Source: JACIWG01 sp049969935 (lineage in GTDB: Archaea; Thermoproteota; Nitrososphaeria; JACIWG01). From it: 31,113 bases of DNA. The stretch lies in the NCBI GenBank assembly GCA_049969935.1, contig JBMFNX010000020.1:1-31113 (forward strand). Reading direction: 5' to 3'. The notes under the pieces are model-generated. The model was not told where the DNA came from. It searched no databases and saw only the letters and a list, made by a program, of their open reading frames with translations. Below, piece after piece: positions 6,394 through 13,932 of this stretch. Made by a program: the position numbers and the translations under genes. Position 1 is the first letter of the stretch; the number at the start of each line of letters is the position of its first letter.

Positions 6394-7302
6394 ATGAGTG
6401 AAGGGTCCTTTCTAACATTTGACGGCAAGCTTGTTGACGAAGGCTCCGGTAAGAGGAATTATGAAAATGAAACCTTAAAGCTTCTGTTTGAGCGTTCCAG
6501 TGTAAGAAGCTTTCTCTCTAAGAAGGTTCCTGAAAATGTTTTGAGAAAGGTTATTGAAGCTGGACTGCATTCTGCCTCAGCTGGAAACCTTCAACCATAT
6601 TCCATAATAAGGGTTGAAGATGAAAACAGGAAAAAGTTGATTGCTGAACTTTGTCTTCAAAATTTTATTTCAAAGGCTCCAGTACTTCTAATATTCTGTC
6701 TCGACTTTCATAGGCTTGAGCGTTGGGCAAGGTTATCTGATGCGCCTTTTACGGCGGCACAATCATTTAGGCACTTTTGGGTTGCCTTCATCGACGTATC
6801 GGTTTGTGCGCAGACTGTCTGTACTGCTGCGGAATCTTTTGGTTTAGGCTCAGTATATATTGGCACAATAATAGAGTCTGCTGAAAGGGTTAGAGAAGTT
6901 CTCAAGCTTCCTGAAAAGGTTTTTCCCATAATACTGGTGTGTCTTGGATATCCTAGTTTTAGGCCTAAGCCTCAGAAGAAGCTCGGATACAATATTATAG
7001 TGTCTAATGAAGAATACTTTGAACCGTCTGATGAAGAGCTGTTGAAGGCCTTTAACGAAAAATATGATAGGATAAGGGTTAAGGTTACAGATGAAAGGTT
7101 GAAGTTGGCTGAAGAAGTTTACAGAAACTTGTTGGGGGAAGAGCTTGCAAAAATATTTTGTGAAAAGATTAAGATTTCAGGATACTTTAATCCAGCACAA
7201 TACTATTTTCTGCTACACTATCGTGCTGACCTAATGTGTAGGGATAATGAACTTTTTGTTAAAATTCTTGAAAAGGCTGGCCTAAAATTTTTTAAAGAAT
7301 AG
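6394..7302 (+). CDS. Nitroreductase-family flavoprotein with long C-terminal extension
   Basis: A 302-residue protein; the family core is usually about 180-220 residues. The core begins near residue 30 with ERSSVRSFLSKKVPENVL, the Arg-Ser FMN-phosphate motif, followed by EAGLHSASAGNLQPYS (FMN/substrate pocket), then a helical dimer interface, and ends with GLGSVYIGTI and VCLGYPSFRPK. Such enzymes use FMN and NAD(P)H to reduce nitro groups, quinones or related substrates in the cytoplasm. Two additions stand out: about 30 residues before the core and about 95 helical residues after it (from about 208) containing GYFNPAQYYFLLHYRADL, which I do not recognise. The stop is one base from that of the convergent membrane-protein gene. 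The substrate is not predictable. Confidence 0.82.
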   Translation: MSEGSFLTFDGKLVDEGSGKRNYENETLKLLFERSSVRSFLSKKVPENVLRKVIEAGLHSASAGNLQPYSIIRVEDENRKKLIAELCLQNFISKAPVLLIFCLDFHRLERWARLSDAPFTAAQSFRHFWVAFIDVSVCAQTVCTAAESFGLGSVYIGTIIESAERVREVLKLPEKVFPIILVCLGYPSFRPKPQKKLGYNIIVSNEEYFEPSDEELLKAFNEKYDRIRVKVTDERLKLAEEVYRNLLGEELAKIFCEKIKISGYFNPAQYYFLLHYRADLMCRDNELFVKILEKAGLKFFKE

Positions 7303-7303
7303 T

Positions 7304-7750
7304 CTAGTATTTGAAGGTTAAGTATACTAGAACTATTAAGGCTATAAGCGTGAAAATGTCAGGCAGCATTGCGAAAGGGCCTAAGCCGAAGGCGTGGAAT
7401 CCAAAAAACTGGTAAACGAGCGGATTAGATGAAAGTGCATGAAACAATAGTATTAGTGAAAATATTATCAAGCCTATAAGGAATTCTGATTTAGTGTCAG
7501 AGTACATTATAGCATAGTTCATTAGCAGAAAAACAAGTAACGTAATATTAACTGTGGAAATGACCGTTTTAACGGTATAATATAGTTCTATATCTCCTGG
7601 AATAATTCTAGGAGGCCTCTGCTGCCATGGTGGCGGCATATAAAAGCGTCCACCACCTAACGTAGCAAATGTTGCTACGGCTACAACTACGACAGCTAAT
7701 ACTGCAGCCAGAAGCCAAAATCTTGTCTTCTTGCTCATCTGGTTCCACAT
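7304..7750 (-). CDS. Four-helix membrane protein paired with a winged-helix regulator
   Basis: A 148-residue membrane protein without a recognised name. Four hydrophobic helices are visible: one near the N-terminus (WLLAAVLAVVVVAVATFA), a Pro-rich extracytoplasmic loop (PPPWQQRPPR), then three helices that include YAIMYSDTKSEFLIGLIIF and a C-terminal segment ending in VYLTFKY. The frame opens further upstream, but a GGAGTGG SD seven bases before the ATG at 7750, which is one base past the stop of the regulator gene, sets the start. Pairs of a small ArsR-like protein and a 4-TM protein are common in archaea and may act as a split membrane sensor plus regulator; that role is inference. Its 3' end abuts the nitroreductase gene. 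Confidence 0.72.
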   Translation of the reverse strand: MWNQMSKKTRFWLLAAVLAVVVVAVATFATLGGGRFYMPPPWQQRPPRIIPGDIELYYTVKTVISTVNITLLVFLLMNYAIMYSDTKSEFLIGLIIFSLILLFHALSSNPLVYQFFGFHAFGLGPFAMLPDIFTLIALIVLVYLTFKY

Positions 7751-7751
7751 A

Positions 7752-8072
7752 TCATTTCCACTCCTTTTTTTCCTTTTCCCAAATTTTGTCCACAATTTCT
7801 TCAAAAAGTTTATAGTTTGCCTCCATTAGGGGTGAAAGAAAGTATGTGACACTATACTTGTCCCCTGCTGAAACTATTAGCCTATTCTTTTGAAGAACTT
7901 CAAGATGATGTCTCACAGTCCTATAGTCGAGGTTGAGTGTGCTTGCAAGCTGGTTCGCGTTCTGAGGTGTTTCCCTCAACACCTTTATTATCTTAGCCCT
8001 AGTAGCCCCCCCTCTTGTGCCTAAGAAAAGCCATCCGAACAGGTATTTCATAGGGTTTGTGCTGGAGGCCAT
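7752..8072 (-). CDS. ArsR-like winged-helix transcriptional regulator
   Basis: A 106-residue DNA-binding protein. Residues about 19-75 make a winged helix: GTRGGATRAKIIKVLRETP, then the helix-turn-helix NANQLASTLNLDYRTVRHHLEVL and the wing RLIVSAGDKYSVTYFLS; the C-terminal helix is rich in Lys and Glu. It is co-transcribed with the 4-TM protein gene, one base apart. Upstream lies a TATA-like AAGATAAAATAG stretch and, just beyond it, a 26-bp perfect palindrome that is the obvious candidate operator for autoregulation or for control of the divergent NEW3/ABC operon. The ATG start at 8072 has only a weak GTGG upstream. Effector unknown. Confidence 0.8.
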   Translation of the reverse strand: MASSTNPMKYLFGWLFLGTRGGATRAKIIKVLRETPQNANQLASTLNLDYRTVRHHLEVLQKNRLIVSAGDKYSVTYFLSPLMEANYKLFEEIVDKIWEKEKKEWK

Positions 8073-8129
8073 TTTAGACCACTAGGGCCCCATTAATCTT
8101 TTCCATTCCACTATTTTATCTTATACTGG

Positions 8130-8155
8130 AAAAATTTTATTCGAATAAAATTTTT
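8130..8155. promoter_or_regulatory. 26-bp perfect palindrome, putative operator
   Basis: The half-site AAAAATTTTATTC is followed directly by its exact complement, centred between 8142 and 8143, with no spacer or mismatch. It lies in the divergent region between the winged-helix gene (start 8072) and the NEW3-protein gene (start 8310), immediately upstream of the regulator's TATA-like element. Symmetry of this length fits binding of a dimeric winged-helix protein. AT-rich composition makes shorter chance palindromes common, but 26 bp without a mismatch is not expected. Confidence 0.55.
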
Positions 8156-8206
8156 TGTATTCTGTTTGGTTTAATTTTGGTATAATTTTGAAAAACTATT
8201 TTATAC

Positions 8207-8222
8207 ACTTTTTATAAAAGTT
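8207..8222 (+). promoter_or_regulatory. Candidate promoter of the NEW3/ABC operon
   Basis: The AT-rich stretch TACACTTTTTATAAAAG contains a TATA-box match (TTTATAAAA). A transcript start about 27 nt further on, near 8243, would leave a leader of about 65 nt carrying a strong SD. This differs from the leaderless pattern of other first genes in the window. Confidence 0.45.
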
Positions 8223-8283
8223 TTTGAAAACGGTGTTAGTTAATGCTGCTGTGTCTACTGCATCTTTGGCCAGTGACTGTAGC

Positions 8284-8316
8284 GGGACAGGCTTTGGAGG
8301 TGAAATCCTTTGTCCC
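8284..8316 (+). promoter_or_regulatory. SD-sequestering hairpin over the TTG start
   Basis: GGGACA (8284-8289) is complementary to TGTCCC (8311-8316), and the adjoining GG (8290-8291) can pair with CC (8307-8308) across a two-base bulge. The loop holds the whole SD GGAGGTGA (8296-8303), and the stem and bulge include the TTG start codon (8310-8312). Folding would hide or present the ribosome site, so translation control by protein, temperature or a ligand is possible. The pairing is read directly; the regulatory effect is inference. Confidence 0.45.
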
Positions 8317-10634
8317 ATAGCCTAAACTTCTCAAGGCCTCTATTATATGCACTAATATGCACCGTTTCCATAATATTATTTACAACCGTGTCAGTGAAAG
8401 TTTTTGCTCAACCTCAAGGCTCTGTTCACGGTATCGTGGTTGACGAAAACGGTTCCCTTTTAGATGATGTGCAAGTTCAAGTCTATACACAAAATGGTGC
8501 CTTCGCTGGCTTAACCTACACCAGTAACGGTTACTTTAACATTTTCCTCGAATACGGGTCATATACGCTATATTTTGTTAAAAGTGGTTATGCTAAGGTT
8601 TCAAAAAATATTATCCTACAGTCTATTGACCTAGACCTCGGTAACATTACACTTTCTAAGGCCATTAGACTTTCAACAACATACTTCGGCCTCTCCACTT
8701 TCCCAGGAGAAACCCTAACCATTCCCTTTACATTATCAAACGTTGGCGGGAATGTTGAAACCATATCATTTTACTATAGTATGCCACAGGATTGGGTTGC
8801 AAGAGTATTGGATTCTGGACGAGAAGTTTTAAATGTAATAGTTTCTCCAAGCCAAACATTATCCCTTATACTTGAAATCACAATTCCAACCACAACTGCC
8901 TATAATGTAGGATATAATTTGTCTCTTACCGCATCAGGTACAGTGAATTCTACACTAAACTTTACTGTTTGGGTGAAGTCTCAGCCGACATCATATGTCA
9001 TTGGAAGGGTTGTTGACGAAGACGGTTCCCCATTAGATGGCGTATACGTTAAAGCTTCATCTTCAGAAGGTTCAACTGTTGCCGAAGCATACACGCTTAA
9101 AGACGGCTCATTTAATATTACGCTTCCAAAATCTTCTTCAATAACATTAACCTTTTCAAGAGATGGTTATATGAAGGTTACAAGAAATATTGTCCCACAA
9201 TATTCGAGCATCAGTTTAGGTGACATAATTTTACAGAAGACTGTTAAAGTCTCGACATCAATAGCATCCATTGTTGGATATCCTGGCTCTAAAATTCTTT
9301 TGCCCTTTACTATATCAAATTTTGGAGACAGGGTTGAGTTTCTAGAACTTTCTGTAGACGCTGGTGGGTGGCAGAATAGGATCCTGACACAGTCTAATGT
9401 TGAAACATCGAGTATAATGGTTTCTCCAAACTCAAATTTAAACCTACAGCTTGAAGTAGCTGTCCCAGACTCGTTTTTAGGCGAGAGGACTGTAAAGTTG
9501 ACTGTTAGTGGTACAATAGAGTCCACCCTATCATACAATATTATAGTAAAACCTCTAGAAGGAAGTTTTCTCTCATGCGATCTTCCAGGTAAGCCTGTTA
9601 GTCCAGGGAATAGTGTAAACTTTAAGCTAAGTTTAAAGAACATAATGGACATACCACAGCGTTTCACATTCTCTTTCACTTTACCGAATGGCTGGCGCCT
9701 TTCACTGAAAACATCTTCTGGCGAAGAAGTTTCTGAAGTCCTCCTTGATGGTGGAAAAAGTGTTGACCTAACAGTTTCCATCACAACATCTCCTGAGACT
9801 TTGGCAGGAGCATACAATATAACCGTTAAAGCATACTCTTTATCGGTTTCCGATTCAATAACACTTTCAGTTTACGTACAGAATCCCTTAACCGACATAA
9901 GGTTTGAAGCTTCCCCCCCATACGTTGACGTGTACGCTGGCTCAAACGCTAGGTTCAAGTTGAAGGTTACAAACTTTGGTTCATCGAAGGAGCTTCTTAA
10001 CCTATCACTAGAAGGTCTTGCTCAGAATCTTAGAGGATGGTTTGAAGACTCTTCTAAGCAGGAGATTACAAAGGTTTATGTTGGCGCTGGAGAGGCTAAA
10101 GAATTTTATGCCATCGTATCCGTGCCAAAGGGTGTAAAGGTTGGTCCACAAAACTTTTCCGTGCAAATTTCAAGCCCTGATGTGAGCAAGAGCCTATCAC
10201 TTACATTAAATGTTCTCGGCCTCTACGATGTTACGGTAGCGAACCAGAACTTTTACACTTCACTGAATGTTGGAGGTAAGGGTGCATACTCGTTGACCAT
10301 ACAGAATACTGGAAGCCAGGATATAACAAACTTGAAGGTTTTAACTGGAAATGTTCCAGACGGCTTCACTGTAACAGTTGACCCCTTGCTCGTATACTCT
10401 CTGCCGGTTAACGGGGAGTCGACATTCACTATAAGTATTCAAACACAGTCTGATGTTAACGCTGGAAACTATTACATCGATTTCACTGTAGTCTCTGACC
10501 AGACACAGGCTAAACAGTTCACTTTGAGGGTTGAAGTTCTTCAGGAAATGAGCTGGCTTATTTACGCGTCTGTCCTGCTACTTTTAGCTGTCGTTGGCCT
10601 ATTCTTTATCTACAGAAAATTTGGTAGGAGGTGA
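8310..10634 (+). CDS. Membrane-anchored surface protein with carboxypeptidase-regulatory-like and NEW3 domains
   Basis: A 774-residue exported protein. A signal peptide (hydrophobic about residues 11-33, AQ-like cleavage near 34) is followed by a duplicated module: a carboxypeptidase-regulatory-like beta-sandwich (about 37-115) plus a NEW3-type domain (116-222), then the same pair again (229-310 and 311-413). The repeats align as GIVVDENGSLLDDV / GRVVDEDGSPLDGV and PGETLTIPFTLSNVG / PGSKILLPFTISNFG. Three more NEW3-like domains follow (about 418-524, 528-636, 640-744), then one transmembrane helix (748-767) and a basic tail. The start is TTG, set by the SD GGAGGTGA six bases upstream. It heads an operon with an ABC ATPase and an ABC-2 permease and is probably the extracytoplasmic part of that transporter, or an envelope protein it serves; substrate unknown. 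Confidence 0.82.
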   Translation: MSHSLNFSRPLLYALICTVSIILFTTVSVKVFAQPQGSVHGIVVDENGSLLDDVQVQVYTQNGAFAGLTYTSNGYFNIFLEYGSYTLYFVKSGYAKVSKNIILQSIDLDLGNITLSKAIRLSTTYFGLSTFPGETLTIPFTLSNVGGNVETISFYYSMPQDWVARVLDSGREVLNVIVSPSQTLSLILEITIPTTTAYNVGYNLSLTASGTVNSTLNFTVWVKSQPTSYVIGRVVDEDGSPLDGVYVKASSSEGSTVAEAYTLKDGSFNITLPKSSSITLTFSRDGYMKVTRNIVPQYSSISLGDIILQKTVKVSTSIASIVGYPGSKILLPFTISNFGDRVEFLELSVDAGGWQNRILTQSNVETSSIMVSPNSNLNLQLEVAVPDSFLGERTVKLTVSGTIESTLSYNIIVKPLEGSFLSCDLPGKPVSPGNSVNFKLSLKNIMDIPQRFTFSFTLPNGWRLSLKTSSGEEVSEVLLDGGKSVDLTVSITTSPETLAGAYNITVKAYSLSVSDSITLSVYVQNPLTDIRFEASPPYVDVYAGSNARFKLKVTNFGSSKELLNLSLEGLAQNLRGWFEDSSKQEITKVYVGAGEAKEFYAIVSVPKGVKVGPQNFSVQISSPDVSKSLSLTLNVLGLYDVTVANQNFYTSLNVGGKGAYSLTIQNTGSQDITNLKVLTGNVPDGFTVTVDPLLVYSLPVNGESTFTISIQTQSDVNAGNYYIDFTVVSDQTQAKQFTLRVEVLQEMSWLIYASVLLLLAVVGLFFIYRKFGRR

Positions 10635-10641
10635 AAAGGGT

Positions 10642-11598
10642 TTGGAATATGCTATTGAAGTGTTCAACTTGACAAAAGTGTACCGTTCTGAGGGAAAGGA
10701 AATTAGGGCGGTGGATAACCTGAACCTTAAGGTTGAAAGAGGTTCAATCTTCGGCCTTCTTGGACCAAATGGTGCTGGAAAGACAACTTTGATCATGATG
10801 CTTACTGGGCTTACACTTCCAACAGGAGGTTCAGGAAAGGTGCTTGGATACGATATTGTGAAGGAGTCTCTACAAATTAGGAGGAAGGTGGGTCTTCTGC
10901 CAGAAGGTTTCGGCTTCTACGACCACCTTACCGCGGAAGAGAATCTAAACTATGTTGCCGCATTAAACGATATTCCAGAGGATGAGAGGAAAAAGCGTAT
11001 TGAAGATGCTTTATCCTCTGTAGGATTGCTTGATGTTAGGGACAGGAAGTTCGGAGGCTACTCTAGAGGTATGAGGCAGAAGCTTGGTATAGCGCAGGCC
11101 CTGCTCAAGAATCCTGAGCTTCTCATACTTGATGAGCCTACCGCCGGTATAGATCCAGAGGGTGCTCGTGCTATAAGAGAGCTTGTTCTAAAATTGAATA
11201 GGGAAGGTAAAACTATAATGTTAAGCACTCATCTCCTATTTGAAGTCGGTCCAATGTGTGACTCGATTGCTATAATGAACTCTGGTAGGCTTATGCTGCA
11301 GGGTAAGGTTAGAGAGCTTCTGGAAAAGCTTATGGCCGAAGAAGGGTACAAGATAAAGATCGAGTTTTCTGGCGAACTCGGAGCCTTCGCTGAAGCACTT
11401 TCTAGCCTTTCTGGAGTTAAAAGTGTTAGACTGGAGGGTAAGACTGCCCATGTTGTGGCGGAAAAGGATGTTAGGGCGGATATTGGAAAGCTTTCTTCCA
11501 AATACAATATCCAAATTCTAACTTTAGAGCTTCAGCATCCTTCTCTTGAAGACCTTTTCATAAAATATTATAGGAGGGAGGGGATATCTTATGCCTAG
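10642..11598 (+). CDS. ABC-2 type transporter ATP-binding protein
   Basis: A 318-residue nucleotide-binding subunit. Walker A GPNGAGKT spans 41-48, the Q-loop region reads LLPEGFGFYDHLTAEENL with Glu at the usual Gln position (common in NosF/DrrA-like members), the signature is YSRGMRQKLG (140-149), Walker B LLILDE (160-165) and the H-loop His is residue 197 in STHLL. About 90 C-terminal residues form the extra domain typical of the DrrA/CcmA branch. The frame is open further upstream, but AGGAGGTGA, which contains the stop of the NEW3 gene, lies seven bases before the TTG at 10642 and fixes the start. Its end overlaps the permease gene by 8 bp. It powers the adjacent permease at the inner face of the membrane. 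Confidence 0.93.
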   Translation: MEYAIEVFNLTKVYRSEGKEIRAVDNLNLKVERGSIFGLLGPNGAGKTTLIMMLTGLTLPTGGSGKVLGYDIVKESLQIRRKVGLLPEGFGFYDHLTAEENLNYVAALNDIPEDERKKRIEDALSSVGLLDVRDRKFGGYSRGMRQKLGIAQALLKNPELLILDEPTAGIDPEGARAIRELVLKLNREGKTIMLSTHLLFEVGPMCDSIAIMNSGRLMLQGKVRELLEKLMAEEGYKIKIEFSGELGAFAEALSSLSGVKSVRLEGKTAHVVAEKDVRADIGKLSSKYNIQILTLELQHPSLEDLFIKYYRREGISYA

Positions 11599-12562
11599 CG
11601 TTTTCACAGTCGCATCTAAGGAGTTTTCTGACATAGTTAAGGGTAAAAGGTTTATTATACTCGTAACAATATTTGTGCTCCTTGTTATTGTTGCTCAGAC
11701 AACAGTTTACATTAGCATATCATCCATTAGACAGGGTGCCCTGCCTAGAGGATTTTTAGGTTCAGCAGCCTATTCTCTTGTCACAATAATGTCATATTTT
11801 GCTCCAATAGTTGGTATAGCACTTGGCTTTGACGTTATATCAGGTGAAAGAGAAAAGGGTACCTTAAAGATTGTTTTAGCCCAGCCGATTTACAGGGACA
11901 TGGTCTTCAATGGAAAGTTTATTGCAGCAACTTTAGCTGTCTCCTTAGCTGTCCTAGTGGCTTCAGTGGTGAATGTTGGCGGAGCGATAGTCGCACTAGG
12001 TATAACACCTTCCAGTGAAGACGTTATCAGGCTAGCTCTTTTCATGATATTCTCTATTCTTTTTGCAATGGCATACTATGCCATATCAGCCTTCCTTTCA
12101 ACAGTCTCTAGAAGGACTTCACAGAGTATTATAGTTGCTGTAATACTTTGGGCTGCTTTCGCTTTCATAATACCTGTTCTAGCCTTGCTTGTCGCGTCAG
12201 CCCTTGTACCCATAAGCTTTAGGCCACAGAATATTACTAGAACCAATATGACAACTTTTAGGCCTCCTGAAATGCAGCAGTACACTTCTCAGATGATTGC
12301 TAGAGCCCAGATAACTTCGCTTATAAACAGTTTTACTCCAAACTACCATTTCACTAGGATTGCTGAATACGTTTTAGGAGTTTATGCTGGAATTGGTGCT
12401 GGAGCTGGTGGAGGGGTAACCGTTTCTCCTGGCTCATCTGCCTCAACTTCTCTTGCCGTTAACCTTGTTTCCGCGTGGCCTAACATACTTGTTCTTGTTA
12501 CTGTAACAGTATTACTGTTTATAGCATCATACATGCTTTTTACGAGGCAGGAGGTTAGGTAG
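11591..12562 (+). CDS. ABC-2 type transporter permease
   Basis: A 323-residue membrane subunit with about six helices: one at the N-terminus after ASKEFSDIVKGKRF (the usual cytoplasmic start of this family), a large loop, GEREKGTLKIVLAQPIYRDMVFNGK (the conserved coupling motif) between helices 2 and 3, three central helices, a long extracytoplasmic segment of about 80 residues rich in Thr, Gln, Gly and Ser, and a last helix near the C-terminus. This is the NosY/YhaP-like ABC-2 class. The ATG at 11591 overlaps the ATPase stop and has a GGAGG-rich SD region. With the ATPase it forms a probable exporter; the NEW3 protein upstream is the likely partner outside the membrane. Cargo unknown. Confidence 0.88.
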   Translation: MPSVFTVASKEFSDIVKGKRFIILVTIFVLLVIVAQTTVYISISSIRQGALPRGFLGSAAYSLVTIMSYFAPIVGIALGFDVISGEREKGTLKIVLAQPIYRDMVFNGKFIAATLAVSLAVLVASVVNVGGAIVALGITPSSEDVIRLALFMIFSILFAMAYYAISAFLSTVSRRTSQSIIVAVILWAAFAFIIPVLALLVASALVPISFRPQNITRTNMTTFRPPEMQQYTSQMIARAQITSLINSFTPNYHFTRIAEYVLGVYAGIGAGAGGGVTVSPGSSASTSLAVNLVSAWPNILVLVTVTVLLFIASYMLFTRQEVR

Positions 12563-12601
12563 GGTTATCCTTCGCCCAACCCCCCATTTATTTTATAATT
12601 G

Positions 12602-12608
12602 AAAAAAA
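12602..12608 (-). terminator. T tract after the small membrane-protein gene
   Basis: On the minus strand seven T residues lie 5 bp past the stop of the gene ending at 12614. This is a likely archaeal terminator. The convergent ABC operon ends about 40 bp away, with an ATTTATTTTATAATT stretch of its own. Confidence 0.45.
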
Positions 12609-12613
12609 TTCTT

Positions 12614-12826
12614 CTAAACTATTTTTACTATAAGAGAGGCTGCTCCTACAACTATTAAGATTATTGCTATCATTTGAAACATTCCAGCTAGTGGTGGATA
12701 CATTGTTGTCGTCATTATACCATATTCTAGGAACAGTCCTATCATGAGCATTATAAGTCCAATAATTTTTGTCAGAAAATTTAATCTTGCTTCAGCCTCC
12801 TCTTTCCCCATACTATGTTGGAGCAT
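12614..12826 (-). CDS. Small two-helix membrane protein
   Basis: A 70-residue protein with a charged N-terminus (GKEEAEARLNF) and two hydrophobic helices (about 20-38 and 49-70) joined by a short loop TTTMYPPLAG. I do not recognise a family. The ATG at 12826 is favoured because a minus-strand GTTATAGG element at about 12849-12858, inside the very end of the Top6A gene, is centred about 27 nt upstream. It therefore probably has its own leaderless transcript, besides possible read-through from the Top6 operon. An internal ATG at residue 6 is the alternative. Convergent with the ABC operon; role unknown. Confidence 0.6.
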   Translation of the reverse strand: MLQHSMGKEEAEARLNFLTKIIGLIMLMIGLFLEYGIMTTTMYPPLAGMFQMIAIILIVVGAASLIVKIV

Positions 12827-12849
12827 TTCTATAAAGATATTAACTTTTC

Positions 12850-13932
12850 CTATAACTCTTTTAACTCTTTAAGCTTGTCTGGTAGATATTTGTCAACTAT
12901 GTAGTCTAGAGAATATTTTGCGAAGGCCTCGAGCTCAGCCTTCTTCTGCTTTTTTAGAAATACATCAAGCTCTCTCTGAAATCTTTCATCCCTGTATCTT
13001 GGATCGTTTTTTAGCTCGTAAGCTCTTTTTATGTCCTCATCTGTTAGCCTAACATGTGGTAGCCTATACGTTTCTATGTCTGTTGCAGTTACACCCAACC
13101 ATTTTGCTGTTGGCACAGTTAGTTCTGTCAGGTGTGCCGCGTTAGCTGAACCTGAAGCTATAACCATGTAAATGTGCATACCGTATGGGTCTGCGTCCGT
13201 GAGCACGTAAACTGGTAGGCCAAGTTCCTGGTTCAGCCTTCTTAGAAAGTATCTTGTTGACCTAGGAGGCTGTCCCGCTGTATCAACTATTAAAGCATTA
13301 TATTTTTCGTGAACCTTGTTTTCAACAAATCTTGTAAATAGTCCACCCTTTTCAACTGCGAAGACCATTTTTGCTGAAGTTTCAACAAGCTCTGCTGTGC
13401 TCAGGCTTGGACCTATAAGGTATCCGTCTGGATGTGATGCTAGATTTAATCTTTTTCCCTCATGTCCTGGTGTCGTATACTCTATTGTTAGGTCACCGTA
13501 TATTGCGCTCCTCTCTTCAGGGTAAACATTATAGTCTTCTCTAGCCCTTCCCAGGAGCGCTTCAAGGTCTGTTATTATCTCATCGGATTCGGCCTGGTCC
13601 TTGAACTCTATACCGAATGCCTGTGCTGAATAGTAGACGTCTCTGAGTGTTGAAGTCTTTCCCTCCCTGATAAGCTTGTCTACAAAAAATGCTAGCCATA
13701 TTGTTTGAGTGAATGGTCTTAGGTGCTTAATGTTTTTTGAACTCCTTTTAACCCTATTCTTTCCAACAACATACTGTTTCAGTCTCTCATCATAGACTAT
13801 ATTCTTAACTGACCTACTTGGCATCTCTATTTCAGGAAACACTCCGTTTTCTATCTGATAGTATATTTTTTCTCCAAGAACCTTCAGCATCTCCTGAACT
13901 TCTCTCTTTCTAGCCGTCGGTGAACTCTTCAA
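12850..13932 (-). CDS. top6A: DNA topoisomerase VI subunit A
   Basis: A 360-residue catalytic subunit of type IIB topoisomerase, which cuts both strands and passes a duplex through the gap; it is homologous to Spo11. The winged-helix/CAP domain holds TLRDVYYSAQAFGI (95-108), whose second Tyr (Tyr101) is expected to attack DNA. The Toprim domain shows Glu194 in FAVEKGG and the DxD pair Asp246/Asp248 in LTDADPYGMHIY, the Mg-binding residues. Length is normal. The likely start is TTG 13932, overlapping the end of Top6B by 23 bp; ATG 13890 (MLKVLGEKIYY) would be a shorter alternative. It is the last gene of the long translation/topoisomerase operon and must pair with Top6B. Confidence 0.95.
   Translation of the reverse strand: MKSSPTARKREVQEMLKVLGEKIYYQIENGVFPEIEMPSRSVKNIVYDERLKQYVVGKNRVKRSSKNIKHLRPFTQTIWLAFFVDKLIREGKTSTLRDVYYSAQAFGIEFKDQAESDEIITDLEALLGRAREDYNVYPEERSAIYGDLTIEYTTPGHEGKRLNLASHPDGYLIGPSLSTAELVETSAKMVFAVEKGGLFTRFVENKVHEKYNALIVDTAGQPPRSTRYFLRRLNQELGLPVYVLTDADPYGMHIYMVIASGSANAAHLTELTVPTAKWLGVTATDIETYRLPHVRLTDEDIKRAYELKNDPRYRDERFQRELDVFLKKQKKAELEAFAKYSLDYIVDKYLPDKLKELKEL

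Noticed and set aside
8243..8309. Metabolite riboswitch in the NEW3 leader
   Set aside because: No known archaeal riboswitch consensus was recognised; only the short SD hairpin is supported.
9167..9817. 216-codon minus-strand open frame inside the NEW3 protein gene
   Set aside because: Fully antisense to a clear multi-domain protein; its composition mirrors the plus-strand codons.
12850..12858. Terminator between Top6A and the small membrane-protein gene
   Set aside because: The short gap has no T tract; it instead carries a TATA-like element for the downstream gene.
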